NCBI GenBank assembly: GCA_947311845.1
Contig: CAMZMU010000123.1
Span: 15,297,161 to 15,361,160, forward strand
Direction: 5' to 3'
DNA: 64,000 bases
From: Poa pratensis
Taxonomy: Eukaryota > Streptophyta > Magnoliopsida > Poales > Poaceae
Shown in pieces: positions 44,381 to 56,156 of this stretch. The translations under genes and the position numbers were made by a program. The notes under the pieces are model-generated. The model did not search any database. It was not told the origin of the DNA and saw only the letters and a program-made list of their open reading frames with translations. The number at the start of each line of letters is the position of its first letter. Position 1 is the stretch's first letter.

Positions 44381-45655
44381 TGAAAGAGCATTGTTGCTCT
44401 TAATCATGTTTTGATGTTGATGATAATACAAAGGTTGCATCTAACAAGTTTATATGAGTTTAAACAGGTTTTATATTTATCCCCGTTGTCTCGATGCGAT
44501 GAAAAGGAGCCAAAGGAGTGAAAGCTACCAGGGAGCGGTAGTACCGCTGGGATAGGCGGTACTACCGCCAGTTCCCTGGGGCGAGCTGCGAAGGGCAGTA
44601 CCGCCGTGGGTACCGCCGTTCTCGGCGTTCTGCCCGCGGTTCCGGTACCGCAACGGTACTGCTAGCGGTACCAAGTGGTACCGCCATCTCCAGGGGCGCA
44701 GAGGAAAAGGGTACCGCGGCCGGTACCGCTCCCAGTACCGCCGTTCGGGCCGTTCTGCCCACGGTTCCGGTACCTGCAGCGGTACCTCCAGCGGTACCGC
44801 CTGGTACCGGCGAGGTGGGATTCGTCGTCGACAGAAGCGGGCCCGTTGACCGTTTGGAGGCGCGCGTGAAGACCGCGGCGGTAGTACCGGCTATTCCAGC
44901 GGTACTACCGCTCGCATGGGATTTTTCCTCCCAACGGGCAGAAGAAAGGGAGGGGGTATTTATACCCCTCCACCTACCTTGGGACTCTTTGAGCTACTAG
45001 AACCAATTCCCCATTCTTTGCCAAAGCCCCATTGTTGTAAGAACTTCAAACTACTAGATCTCCCACTCCAACCACTCAATCGACTTGATACTTTGAGGAG
45101 TGTCATAGGAGGTCTAGATCTACGTCTCCACCGAAGGAATTTCAAATCCCCCCACACGGATAGTGTGGAACTTGCATCTTGGGTTGCTTGTAACTCGAGG
45201 TGCCTTTGTGAGTCTCGGAGGAAGTCCGAGACATTGTTGGGAGGCTTCAACTCATTGTGGAGTTCCCCGACCTTTGTGTACCGGCTTGGTCAACGCCATC
45301 AAGGTGACCTCATAGTGAATGAGCCAACCCCCACGGGTAAAGCTCACGGAGAATAGAGTGAGCACATCCGTGCTATTGGAGCGCCTAGGTGGCTCCACAC
45401 TCCTCCAACGTAGACGTACTTCCCTTGGGAAGGAACTACGGGAAACATCTCCGTGTCTCCACTTTGCGGTTACTTCTATCCTTTACTTGTTGCTTCCGCT
45501 ACGTTGCTTACCTTGCTTGTATCACATAGGTTGCTCACTTAGTGCACATCTAGTCAACCTTGTTATACTTTGCTCAAGCCTTAATTAATCGAAAAAGAAT
45601 TAAAATTTGGTAGTCGCCTAATCACCCCCCCTCTAGTCGACATATCGATCTTTCA
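44381..45655 (+). repeat. 5' LTR of the copia element
   Basis: TGAAAGAGCATTG...GATCTTTCA, 1275 bp. The region 44520-44920 is packed with GGTACC and GCGGTAGTACCGC-type palindromes. TATA-like sequence lies at 44957. Confidence 0.98.
44957..44965 (+). promoter_or_regulatory. TATA-like core inside a palindrome, copia LTR
   Basis: GGGGTATTTATACCCC centres the TATTTATA core in a near-perfect 16-base palindrome (copy in the 3' LTR near 55458). Position after the palindrome-rich block fits a promoter core. Symmetry would allow reading on either strand. Confidence 0.5.
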
Positions 45656-45657
45656 AT

Positions 45658-45669
45658 TGGTATCAGAGC
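45658..45669 (+). other. Primer binding site, tRNA-iMet type
   Basis: TGGTATCAGAGC starts two bases after the 5' LTR. This is the standard plant copia primer site. Confidence 0.95.
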
Positions 45670-45706
45670 CTCGTCTCTTATCTAAGGCTTCACCGCCTAA
45701 GAGAAT

Positions 45707-47409
45707 ATGTCGGACGTCGTGGACCCTCTCGCATCGGTTACTAATGAACGCTTTGGTGAGGTTGTTAGTGAACTCAAGAGTGAGATATCGAATCTCAATA
45801 CCGAGATCACTACCAACCTCAACATAAGCATGAAGGAATCGATGCGAGAAATGTTCAAGGAGTTCCTAGGGAAACCGGATCCTCCTAAGGTTGATTTACC
45901 CTCCTTGGAAAATGTCCCGGGAAGGTAGATACTCTTCCTTCTACGGGTATTGTCAATGCGGACGGAAAGGCGCAAGCCAATCCCGAAACAAAGAACTCCG
46001 AGGATGGTAACTCAACCCCAAGGAAGCCGCCGGGGGTGTATGCTAATGTTCCACCGGAACAAGTGTATAACACAATCCACCAACACGTCTCTCCGCCACA
46101 CATCGCCAATATGGGCGCACCTCCTAAGCTTGATCCAAAAGACTTTCCTAATTGGCAATTCTCTATGCGTTCACACATGTCTAGTTGTTGTGTTTTCTTG
46201 ATTGACATTTTAGAGCAAGGCTTCCATCCTCAAGACCCACACAACATGACTCCAACGGAGAAGGCCAATCATCAACTCAACGCCACCGCCATGCACATGA
46301 TACAAACGGCCGCAAGCCCAACTTATCGCACGCATATCCGTATGTGCACGACGGCAAAGCAATGTTGGGAGAATCTTCATAACTTGTTCTTGGGGAACAA
46401 AAGCATTCAACTTTCCAAGTATGAAGCGGTTCAAGATGAAGCCGATGAGTTTGTGATGAATGAAGATGAGACCCCCGAAGATCTCTATCGAAGACTCTCC
46501 GCTCTTGCCATCACCTTGAATGATTTCGGTTTTGAGAAGATTAGTGATAATTGGATCAAGCGCAAATTTCTCAAGGCCATCACTCCCTCAAATCAAGGCT
46601 TAGCTCAAACCATTCGATCAAGACCGGACTTCTCAACACTTGACTCCAACACCGTGCTCAACGAGTTTGTATCCATTGGGATGGTTGTCAAGAGCTCTAT
46701 TCATGCTCAAGCTCGGCAAAGGGGACTTGCGGGACAATCTCCAAATGTCGCTTTGAAGTCCACCACCATCACTAGTGAAGAAGAGTTTGAACATGGAGGT
46801 GAAGAGGAGGATACGGAGGAGATCAAGAAAGACTATTGTGAGCACATGGCTCTTGCTTCAAGAGCCTATTGGGGCAACCGTTCCAAGAGATCTTCAAGAC
46901 CTTTTGCTAAGAAGAACTTCGTTGCAAGACCAAGAGGAGACCGTCCAAAGACTTGCTATAATTGTAGTAATCTCAATCACTACATTGCCGATTGTCCTTG
47001 GGAGAATCGAGAGGACCACAATGGCAAGCTTGTGAGAAAAGACAAGTCCAAGGGCAACGGCAACAAGAACTACGTGAAGAAGAGGGTTACCAATGCCTTG
47101 TGTGTTCAAGATAGAAAAGTTTTGGAAGAATACACGTCCGGTGATGAAGATGAAGTTGTAGCTACCGCTCGCATTGCCATAGCTACACCTTCCTCTACAC
47201 CGTCATCCCTATTTGAATCCCCCAATGAAAATGAGTCCATTCCCTACACATGTCTCATGGCAAAAGCCACCTCGGTAACTCCTTCTCCTAAACCTATTGC
47301 CTCTACACCTCCTTCCTTATTGGATTGTGTAGAGAATGTTGTGAAGGAGCCCCAAAGTCCAAATGAGGTGGACGTGTGGCTAGCAATCTTAAAGGAGAAG
47401 ACAAAGTGA
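45707..47409 (+). pseudogene. Gag of the copia element (UBN2-type core, zinc knuckle)
   Basis: The likely start is ATG 45707 (MSDVVDPLASV...), shortly after the primer site. A short coiled-coil-like segment follows. The frame changes at about 45920 (GGG run, one base lost) into the long open stretch ending at 47409. The UBN2-type gag core spans about 46110-46720 (NWQFSMRSHM ... KQCWENLHNLFLGNKSIQ). A zinc knuckle C-x2-C-x4-H-x4-C lies at 46954-46995. It is followed by a basic stretch and an acidic, Ser-rich tail. The protein would form the particle. Apart from the early break the frame is open. Confidence 0.85.
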
Positions 47410-48344
47410 ATGTTGATGCTCTTTTGGAGCAACTTGAGGAAACTAACTCTCTTGTAGATCAAAAGGAGGAGATCATTTCGGGCATGGCAAACCGTGAGGT
47501 TGACTATGCTAATGAGATAGCGGATTTCGCTATTGCTCTTGAAAAGGAGCAAACTCGTAGAAGGTCCCTTGAGGAGGCCCTATCTAATTCCGAGGAATCC
47601 TATGCTATTGACATGTCTAGAGTTAAAAAGGATCATGAACATGCTCTTGCTACTTCTAAAGTCTATAAGAATGAGAAGCTTGAGCTAGGCATTGAACATG
47701 CTAGACTTGAGAAGGAAAACAAGAGACTTGATGAGGAACTCAAAACCCTCAAAGAGTCTTTTGCCAAACTTGAGAAGTCTCATGATCAATTCCTAGGTCA
47801 ACAAGTGAAAGAAGTTATTGCTTCCACATCAAATGAAATTATTGCTAAATCTATTATTTGTTGTGAGCATGCTAACCTTGTTGAAGAGAATGCTAAGTTG
47901 AAATCTCAACTTGAGAAGGGCATTATGGCTTGTGCCCAAGGAGAAAAGAACCTCAATGACCTTTTGAGCAATCAAAAGGATCAAATTGGAAAAGAAGGAC
48001 TTGGTTTCTCTACCAAGTCAAAGAAGAAGAACAACAAGAAGAAGAAGTCTTCTCCCTCTTCAAAAGCTATTATCTTTGTGAAGGAGGGGGAGTTGGCTAA
48101 AGAGAAGGAGACCAACACCATTGTGGGTGGTGAGGTCACAAGGGACCTTCCTACCCATAATGACTTTGCCGGCAAATATAACCCATCTTATGTTCTTATG
48201 AAATCTAGAGATGGTCATGTTTATGCTAAATATGTTGGCTCTTCTTATGGTGATGATTATCATTGGGCTATTTGGGTTCCTAAGACCCTTGTGACTAACA
48301 AGAAAGGACCCATCGAAAAATGGGTACCTAAATCAAAGACTTGA
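47376..48344 (+). CDS. Coiled-coil Gag-Pol linker region of the copia element
   Basis: This stretch continues from gag after a further one-base frame change near 47390. It is rich in heptad-like Glu/Lys/Leu sequence (about 47420-47980), then a Lys run (KKKNNKKKKSS, about 48020), then a conserved tail GHVYAKYVGSSYGDDYHWAI ending before the protease. Long coiled-coil Gag extensions are typical of SIRE elements. The ATG at 47376 is probably not a real start. Confidence 0.7.
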   Translation: MASNLKGEDKVNVDALLEQLEETNSLVDQKEEIISGMANREVDYANEIADFAIALEKEQTRRRSLEEALSNSEESYAIDMSRVKKDHEHALATSKVYKNEKLELGIEHARLEKENKRLDEELKTLKESFAKLEKSHDQFLGQQVKEVIASTSNEIIAKSIICCEHANLVEENAKLKSQLEKGIMACAQGEKNLNDLLSNQKDQIGKEGLGFSTKSKKKNNKKKKSSPSSKAIIFVKEGELAKEKETNTIVGGEVTRDLPTHNDFAGKYNPSYVLMKSRDGHVYAKYVGSSYGDDYHWAIWVPKTLVTNKKGPIEKWVPKSKT

Positions 48345-48357
48345 TTCCTTGTAGGGT

Positions 48358-50090
48358 GTGGCGTCCGGTGCGGGTCGATGGACGGTGGATAGTGGCGCAT
48401 CCCAACACATGACCGGACGCATTGACTTGGTGGATGATATTGAACCTCCTCTACCTCAATATTCACGAGTCAAAATTGGTGACAACCGCGAGCTTAAGGT
48501 ATTGGGACGAGGCAAGGTCGTTGTTGCTAGAGAAGTCTCTATCAAGAATGTACTTGTCGTTGAGTCCCTTGGTTACAACTTACTCTCCGTCTATCAACTT
48601 ACTAAAAGTGGTTATGGGTGTTATTTTGATGACGAGAGTGTGATCATCACCGTGAAGGGATCTCTTAAAGTAGTCTTTGTTGGACATGTCGAGTACGGCA
48701 TGTATGTGCTTGATTTCTCGAAAGAGAGCATGTCGGCCGCGACTTGTCTAATGGCTAAAGTTGATGTGGGTTGGCTTTGGCACCGCCGACTAGCCCACAC
48801 CAATATGAGAACACTCCATGATCTTCAAAGTGGTAATCACATTCTTGGACTAACCGATATTAAGTTTTCCAAAGATCGTGTGTGTAGATCATGCGTTCTA
48901 GGAAAGCAACATGGAGAAGCCCATCCACCAAAGACGAAGATTACCACCACAAGATTCTTGAGCTCATTCATTTGGACCTTTTTGGTCCATTATCTTATGA
49001 TAGTCTTGGTGGGAAGAAGTATTGCTTGGTGATTGTTGATGACTATTCAAGATACACATGGGTCTATTTCTTCAAGAAAAGAGTGAGACTCAACAAAGAG
49101 TCATTGACTTCATCAACATGTCTCAACGCCAATATCAAGAGAAGATCATGACAATTCGAAGTGACAATGGGTCCGAATTCAAGAACTACACCGTGGAGGG
49201 GTTTCTTAGTGAAGAGGGATTGCTCATCAATATTCCACTCCATACACCCCTCAACAAAATGGTGTTGCGGAGAGGAAGAACCGGACTCTTATGGATGCGG
49301 CTAGGACCATGATTGCGGAGTATGCTTCTCCGTTAACTTTTGGGCCGAAGCCATCTCCACCGCTTGTCATGCAACAAATCGGTTATTTCTCCGCAAGCTA
49401 TTGAACAAGACCCCATATGAGATTCTTCTTGGGAAGAAACCGGATCTTTCTTATTTTCGTGTCTTTGGATGCAAGTGCTTCATTCGCAAGAAAGGTAACC
49501 GGTTATCTAAGTTTGAAACTAGATCTATTGAGGGTATCTTTGTTGGTTACTCCACAAACTCTCACGGCTATAGAGTCTACAACAAGACCACCGGTCAAGT
49601 TGAAGAATCTAGTGACGTGAAGTTTGATGAGGATAATGGCTCCCAAGTGGGGCAAGTTGATCCTAATGTTGTAGGTGATGTACCTATGGAGCTCGCTCTA
49701 AGAAGGATGGCAATTGGGGACATTCGTCCCATTGAAGAGGATCCTCCTCAAGTTCAAGATCCTCCTCGAGCTCCTCCTCAAGTCATACCATCACCAACTC
49801 AAGATCCTCCCCGTAACCAAGAACAAACTCCGAGCCCTCAAACAAGTGAGCAAGGTCAAGAACAAGATCAACCTAGTGGTTCCTCTCCACAACTTGATGT
49901 TCAAGACCAAGCTCTAGATGGTGCACACGACAATGATCAAGAACAAGATCAAGGTGGTCCTCATCAAGATCAAGCTCAAGATCAAAACAATGCACATGAC
50001 TCCGATGATGAAGGAAATGATCAAGTCATCTCTCAAGAAACTTCGGAGAGGCCATCAAGAGAAGAGAATTGCGAAGAGAGCAAAAATTAA
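48358..50090 (+). pseudogene. Protease and integrase of the copia element, frame-broken
   Basis: The protease active site DSGASQHMTG is at about 48388. The GAG_pre-integrase zinc-binding segment (WLWHRRLAHTNM ... CRSCVLGKQHG) spans about 48775-48915. The integrase core follows in four frames: HLDLFGPLS / VIVDDYSRYTWVYFF, then IRSDNGSEFKN, then a QNGVAERKNRT segment, then KTPYEILLGKKP and the post-core GYRVYNKTTGQVEE motif. DDE residues can be assigned as D (HLDLFG), D (RSDNGSEF) and E (GVAERKN). Frame changes lie near 48945, 49077 (AAAA run), 49250 and 49338 (TTTT run), all equivalent to one lost base. A Gln/Asp-rich linker (49740-50060) leads to RT. Confidence 0.85.
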
Positions 50091-51739
50091 CTCGCTTAGA
50101 GCATACATTGGACAAAGTTCTTGGAGGTGTCCAAAGCAAGGTCGTCACAAGAAAACAATTGGCAAGCTTTAGCACCAACCATGCTTTTGTGTCCTTCATC
50201 GAGCCCAAGAAGGTGTATGAAGCTCTTGAAGATCATGATTGGATTGATGCCATGCATGAAGAACTCAATAACTTCAAGCGCAACAAGGTGTGGAAGTTGG
50301 TGCCAAGGCCAAATGGGTGCAAGAACGTCATCGGCACCAAATGGGTCTTCAAGAACAAGCAAGATTCGAACGGCATTGTCATTCGAAACAAGGCAAGATT
50401 GGTGGCACAAGGCTACTCTCAAGTCGAAGGTGTTGACTTCGGTGAAACCTATGCCCCCGTTGCTCGTCTTGAATCTATTCGCATCTTGCTTGCATATGCA
50501 TCTCATCATAACTTTAAATTGCAACAAATGGATGTTAAAAGTGCTTTCCTTAATGGTCCTATTAATGAGTTGGTATATGTTAAGCAACCTCCCGGGTTTG
50601 AGGATCCCAACCATCCGGACCATGTTTACAAGCTCGACAAGGCACTCTATGGCCTTAAACAAGCCCCACGTGCGTGGTATGAGCACCTTCGAGAGTTTCT
50701 TGTAGACCGTGGATTCCAAGTTGGTGTTATTGACCCCACCCTCTTTACCAAGAAGGTGGGTGGCAATCTTTTCATATGCCAACTCTATGTAGATGACATC
50801 ATTTTTGGTTCTACTAACAATGCTTTCAATGATGAGTTTGCAAAGCTAATGACAAGCAAATTTGAGATGTCCATGATGGGGGAGTTGAAGTACTTCCTAG
50901 GATTTGAAGTGAAGCAATATAGGGAAGGTACCTTCATCAATCAAGCCAAATATACCCAAGACATGCTCAAGAGGTTCACGATGACGGAGCTCAAATCTTA
51001 CAAGACACCCATGTCCACCTCCGTCGACCTCCACACCGACACCGAGGGTAACGATGTCGATCAAAAACTCTATCGCTCTATGATTGGCTCTTTGCTTTAT
51101 CTTTGTGCATCTAGACCGGATATTATGTTTAGTGTGGGTAAGTGTGCAAGGTATCAAGCGGCTCCCAAAGAGAGCCACTTAGTGGCGGTTAAGCGCATCT
51201 TTCGATATTTGCTTCATACCCCAAACTTTGGTCTTTGGTATCCCAAGGGTTCAAGCTTTCATCTCATGGGTTACTCGGATGCGGATTATGCCGGAGAGAA
51301 GAAGGATAGGAAGTCTACATCCGGGAGTTGTCAATTTCTTGGCCGCTCCTTGGTGTGTTGGTCTTCCAAGAAGCAAAATTGTGTTGCTCTCTCCACCACC
51401 GAAGCCGAGTACATCTCCGCCGCAAGTTGTTGTGCTCAACTCTTATGGATGGTGCAAACTATGAAGGATTATGGTATTATCTTCTCCAAGGTGCCCCTCA
51501 TGTGCGATAATGAAAGTGCTATCAAGATCGCCCACAACCCCGTGCAACATGCCAAGACGAAGCATATTGAAGTTCGTCATCATTTCATCCGGGAGCATGT
51601 GGAGAGGGGCAACATTGACCTTTCTTTTGTAGGAACCAAGGATCAACTTGCGGATATATTCACCAAGGCCCTTGATGAACCAAGATTTCGAGAGTTGAGG
51701 AATGAACTAAATGTCATTGATGCGAGCAACTTTGCTTGA
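50069..51739 (+). CDS. Reverse transcriptase-RNase H of the copia element
   Basis: An uninterrupted 556-codon frame. The RT domain (RVT_2) begins near 50230 ([20 protein letters not shown]), with [22 protein letters not shown], and the catalytic YVDD at 50786-50797. The copia RNase H follows ([19 protein letters not shown] near 51270; [38 protein letters not shown]) with its acidic catalytic residues present. It copies element RNA into DNA in the cytoplasmic particle. It is joined to integrase upstream through a one-base frame change near 50060, so as read it would not be made as part of the polyprotein. Confidence 0.95.
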   Translation: MRREQKLTRLEHTLDKVLGGVQSKVVTRKQLASFSTNHAFVSFIEPKKVYEALEDHDWIDAMHEELNNFKRNKVWKLVPRPNGCKNVIGTKWVFKNKQDSNGIVIRNKARLVAQGYSQVEGVDFGETYAPVARLESIRILLAYASHHNFKLQQMDVKSAFLNGPINELVYVKQPPGFEDPNHPDHVYKLDKALYGLKQAPRAWYEHLREFLVDRGFQVGVIDPTLFTKKVGGNLFICQLYVDDIIFGSTNNAFNDEFAKLMTSKFEMSMMGELKYFLGFEVKQYREGTFINQAKYTQDMLKRFTMTELKSYKTPMSTSVDLHTDTEGNDVDQKLYRSMIGSLLYLCASRPDIMFSVGKCARYQAAPKESHLVAVKRIFRYLLHTPNFGLWYPKGSSFHLMGYSDADYAGEKKDRKSTSGSCQFLGRSLVCWSSKKQNCVALSTTEAEYISAASCCAQLLWMVQTMKDYGIIFSKVPLMCDNESAIKIAHNPVQHAKTKHIEVRHHFIREHVERGNIDLSFVGTKDQLADIFTKALDEPRFRELRNELNVIDASNFA

Positions 51740-52619
51740 CCGCCTTGCACAAATACCCTAGTAGACATCGTAACTAGTTTAGATGCATGCATGGACATAG
51801 GGGGAGTGTAGCTCAACTCATGAGTCAACACTACTTCTATTATGCGCACATAGACAATTCGTGCTTTATTTGGTCACTCCGGTGACAAATTGTGCTTAAA
51901 CGATGAGTATTGGCCTTAAACCCAAGATATATCTTCGCGGTTTTGGGTTGATAATTGCTCATACATGGTGGCCTCGGCCACCGCCTCCTCCTTATGAGGA
52001 GTTGATCTTCATTTGATCTTATTTGGGTTTTCTAGACCTTGGCTTTCTCTTGTGGAAAACATTCAACCTTTGGCCTTTCCTTTTCGCATCTTGCAAAGTT
52101 GAATGTCTCCCACCCCTATCGGTTTGTGTTCTATCCTAAGCCAAAAATCCTATCTCAAAAGACTTTTCTTTCTAAAAAATGCTTTTGGTTTCATGCTCTT
52201 GGCGCTCAGAAAGTCGGACCCGGCGACATGGCATTGTGCTCGCTTTCCTTTAAGCTTACACAACGTGGTGCCCCCAGGCGCCGGTACTGGCATCCCATAC
52301 TTGGCTATGCACTAGACCATCATGCGCAAGCATTTGATTTAGTGTATACCCAGTTATTGGGCTGCGCAGAAACCGGCCGGCGGTACTACCGCTGGGTTAA
52401 GCGGTAGTACCGCTGGAGCGGTTTTTCGCAGGATAAGGGTCGGGCGGCTGTGGGGAGGAAGTCAAACTTCCTCTTTTCCCCACGCCGCCCCAACTCCTCT
52501 CCTCAAGATCCGCCGCCGCCGACCTTTCCCGCCGCCGGGAAGGAGTGCCCCGGCCAAGGGCTTCCCCTCCCACGCCCCGGGGACACTCCAGCACCTCTCC
52601 CTCACCTTTGACCCTCGCC
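51740..52619 (+). other. Copia spacer between pol and the extra ORF
   Basis: Contains a first AGGGGGAG polypurine tract (about 51798), then non-coding sequence. At 52381-52431 it holds a block with the GCGGTAGTACCGC palindromes of the LTR. 52440-52619 is a CT-rich, GC-rich leader immediately before the extra ORF's ATG. Confidence 0.7.
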
Positions 52620-54450
52620 ATGAACACCGGTACGTCCTCTCCCTCTCTCTCACCTAGTGGATGGGTGGAGATGTATGGATGATGAATCTTCTTGTGCTTG
52701 TGACGATTTGGTTTGGTAGAGATGCAATTTAGGGACCCTAGAACCTTGTGTATGAATCTTGTTAGGATTCATTGGCTATTTTTGTTGTTCTACATCTAGG
52801 GTTAATAGGAGTCACCTAGAGATGATTTTCTTGTTCCTTGTTGAAATTAGTTCATCATCTCTATGTGATGCCTCTATTCCAAGTGTTTAATAACATCTCT
52901 AGCCATTAAGTTCTCTCACTTTCGTTCACATTGTGCTCTTGCTTCCCAAATCATGAAACCATGTTGCATTTACTTATCCCCATGCTTCCCATCCATTGCT
53001 ATTCACAGGTGGTGTTGGTTCGGGAGGTACTCGTCGTCGAGCAAACAAGAAACCTAGAGCAGATGAACCGGTTGATGAGATTGAAGAAGAACTCCATCCG
53101 TCGGGGCCAAGTAAACCAAAGAAGAGAGTTGCCAAGAAACCGGCCTCCAAGGAGCTGACCGCAAGCACGATGCCTGAACCTCAATTTCTGGACCTAAGGA
53201 AGAGGGATGCCTATGCAACTGACCGGGCAAACCTGCTTCCCAAGTATCGTGGCAATGACCCTTTCTTCCACAATGTCTTTCAAGCCCAATGCTACTCAGA
53301 GATCCTTCATAGGAAGGCAGAAAAGAATGTGGTGCCACAAAAATGGATTGACATGGATCATATGACGAGGCACCCGGAGTATTTTGGAGAAGCAATGTCC
53401 ATGTGTCAAGAGTTTGGGATCATTCCTCTCATGCAACTCAAGCAAGATTATGATGAAGCGCTCGTTTGCCAATTCCTTGCCACTGTTCACTTTGGGACCG
53501 AAGTGGAGGAACCTTATCTCACTTGGATGACAAAGGACCAAGTATTTTCTGAGAATTGGGCTGATATTACTGCTATGCTTGGTTTTGAAAATCATGGAAC
53601 TCAAACTGTTCTTCCCTCTCACTTGTCAAGCACATGGTTCCGTGTTCATGAAGCTACAAGACCCGTGGAGAATGAGGCGCTTCGTCCTCTCTATTTTTGG
53701 AAGAGGTTCACCGTTGGGAAATCGGAGGGGCTCTATCCTCCCTATGATATAATGCATCGCATCTACCGCATGGTCCTCAACCCCAAGGTTGGCAACTTGG
53801 ATGAAATTCATGGGTATCTTCGCACCTTGATGCTTATGTCTCACCAATTCAAGACTAAAGGGAAGAAGATTGACATTGCTGATTTTATTTGGAATGAGCT
53901 TTACACTGTTATCCTCAACAAGAAGAATGCGTGTCATGGCCCTCTCATTATGAAGATCCTCTTGTGGGCATGGCACCGCCGTTTCCCGAATCAAGATGTT
54001 AGTGACCCCAAGACTTGGATTGAGCACAAGTCCAAGCGCCTCCTCATCAAGGATCATACCGAGAGGCACAAGGAGGACAAAGCTAAGAACAAGACTGCTA
54101 CAACTGCTGAGACTGCTGCTGGCCCCTCACGGGCTCCTAGGATGGAAGGTGGTTTTGCTTGGATGGCCAAGCAAATGAAGAAGATTTTCTGTATGTCCAA
54201 GGCTGTGGAAACTCGCACTTGGCAAAATCATTATGAAGACAAGATGGCACGTCAACGCGACATTCAACGTCGCCGTGATCAAGGCGAAGATGTGCTTTCG
54301 GGTTCGGAGAAGAACATCACCACCTTGAGCAATTGGCGAGCAAAGGATGAGGACGGCAATGTCATCACTTGGTCAGATTATGAAGTTGAAGAAGAAGTCT
54401 CCTCTCGCCGCCGTCCTCGCCCCGGGAGCAACGACAACCTCTCCGACTAA
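52620..54450 (+). CDS. Extra (env-position) ORF of the SIRE-type element, predicted to be spliced
   Basis: Exon 1 is 52620-52629 (ATG plus seven bases) with donor GTACGT. Exon 2 is 53009-54450 after acceptor TTCACAG. The lengths sum to 1452 bp, giving 483 residues in one frame starting MNTGGVGSGG. The N-terminus is basic (RRRANKKPRAD, KPKKRVAKKP). A globular region of about 250 residues follows (from DLRKRDAYATDRANLLPKYR), resembling the putative plant transposon-protein domain found in such ORFs. The C-terminus is acidic and Arg-rich. I see no signal peptide, transmembrane segment or cleavage site, so an envelope function is not supported. Function unknown. The frame is fully open. A leader start at 52996 inside the intron is the alternative. 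Confidence 0.75.
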
Positions 54451-54881
54451 CCGTTGGGACGTTAGCATCGATTTCTCCCTTTTTGGTGTCTTGATGCCAA
54501 AGGGGGAGAGATATCTATTAGGTTTTCGAGGGATTTGCATGGGTTAAGTCACAAGCTTTGGTGTTCTCTTTGATTCTTATGAGCTTGTGAACTTTGTTGT
54601 TTATCGCTTCAAGTACCTCGCTATGCATGGTGTAAGACATGTTTAAACTTCGTTTGTTAGTTTTGAACTATCTATGTTAGTTGCAAGATTTGTATGTTTG
54701 TATTATCTTTGCATGGTTTGAAAAATCTAGGGGGAGTGTTGATCCTAGTCGATGTGCATTCTTTGAGCTTCAAAGACTACTCTTGAGTAGTGCACATATC
54801 TAGGGGGAGCTCCGTCTAAATTTTTCGAATCACTTTGTAGCAAATCATTGTATTGTCATCAATCATCAAAAAGGGGGAGAT
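54451..54881 (+). other. Repeated polypurine tracts before the 3' LTR
   Basis: Purine tracts AAGGGGGAGAG (about 54500), TAGGGGGAGTG (about 54730), TAGGGGGAGCT (about 54801) and AAAAAGGGGGAGAT (54868-54881, abutting the LTR). Sireviruses are known for such repeated polypurine tracts. The last one is the likely functional primer. Confidence 0.8.
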
Positions 54882-56156
54882 TGAAAGAGCATTGTTGCTC
54901 TTAATCATGTTTTGATGTTGATGATAATACAAAGGTTGCATCTAACAAGTTTATATGAGTTTAAACAGGTTTTATATTTATCCCCGTTGTCTCGATGCGA
55001 TGAAAAGGAGCCAAAGGAGTGAAAGCTACCAGGGAGCGGTAGTACCGCTGGGATAGGCGGTACTACCGCCAGTTCCCTGGGGCGAGCTGCGAAGGGCAGT
55101 ACCGCCGCGGGTACCGCCGTTCTCGGCGTTCTGCCCGCGGTTCCGGTACCGCCAACGGTACTGCCAGCGGTACCAAGTGGTACCGCCATCTCCAGGGGCG
55201 CAGAGGAAAAGGGTACCGCGGCCGGTACCGCTCCCAGTACCGCCGTTCGGGCCGTTCTGCCCACGGTTCCGGTACCTGCAGCGGTACCTCCAGCGGTACC
55301 GCCTGGTACCGGCGAGGTGGGATTCGTCGTCGACAGAAGCGGGCCCGTTGACCGTTTGGAGGCGCGCGTGAAGACCGCGGCGGTAGTACCGGCTATTCCA
55401 GCGGTACTACCGCTCGCATGGGATTTTTCCTCCCAACGGGCAGAAGAAAGGGAGGGGGTATTTATACCCCTCCACCTACCTTGGGACTCTTTGAGCTACT
55501 AGAACCAATTCCCCATTCTTTGCCAAAGCCCCATTGTTGTAAGAACTTCAAACTACTAGATCTCCCACTCCAACCACTCAATCGACTTGATACTTTGAGG
55601 AGTGTCATAGGAGGTCTAGATCTACGTCTCCACCGAAGGAATTTCAAATCCCCCCACACGGATAGTGTGGAACTTGCATCTTGAGTTGCTTGTAACTCGA
55701 GGTGCCTTTGTGAGTCTCGGAGGAAGTCCGAGACATTGTTGGGAGGCTTCAACTCATTGTGGAGTTCCCCGACCTTTGTGTATCGGCTTGGTCAACGCCA
55801 TCAAGGTGACCTCATAGTGGATGAGCCAACCCCCACGGGTAAAGCTCACGGAGAATAGAGTGAGCACATCCGTGCTATTGGAGCGCCTAGGTGGCTCCAC
55901 ACTCCTCCAACGTAGACGTACTTCCCTTGGGAAGGAACTACGGGAAACATCTCGCGTCTTCACTTTGCGGTTACTTCTATCCTTTACTTATTGCTTCCGC
56001 TACGTTGCTTACCTTGCTTGTATCACATAGGTTGCTCACTTAGTGCACATCTAGTCAACCTTGTTATACTTTGCTCAAGCCTTAATTAATCGAAAAAGAA
56101 TTAAAATTTGGTAGTCGCCTAATCACCCCCCCTCTAGTCGACATATCGATCTTTCA
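54882..56156 (+). repeat. 3' LTR of the copia element
   Basis: 1275 bp, same ends as the 5' LTR. The differences include ACCGCCGCGGG for ACCGCCGTGGG, an extra C near 55150, GAGTTGC for GGGTTGC near 55684, and a small cluster near 55952-55965. Confidence 0.98.

Larger units (their letters stand above)
44381..56156 (+). mobile_element. SIRE/Maximus-type (Sirevirus) copia element, 11.8 kb, complete and young
   Basis: Two LTRs of 1275 bp each (44381-45655; 54882-56156) are flanked by the TSD CCAGG (44376-44380; 56157-56161). The primer site is the tRNA-iMet type, and gag, protease, integrase, RT and RNase H follow in copia order. An extra ORF (52620-54450) and several polypurine tracts before the 3' LTR are hallmarks of the SIRE group. 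By eye the LTRs differ by eight base substitutions, all transitions, and two 1-bp indels (about 0.6%). It sits in the Tat gag-pol frame. Confidence 0.95.

Noticed and set aside
52620..54450. Viral-type envelope gene in the copia element
   Set aside because: Env-position only. No signal peptide, transmembrane helix or processing site is visible, and the globular region fits a plant transposon-protein domain better.
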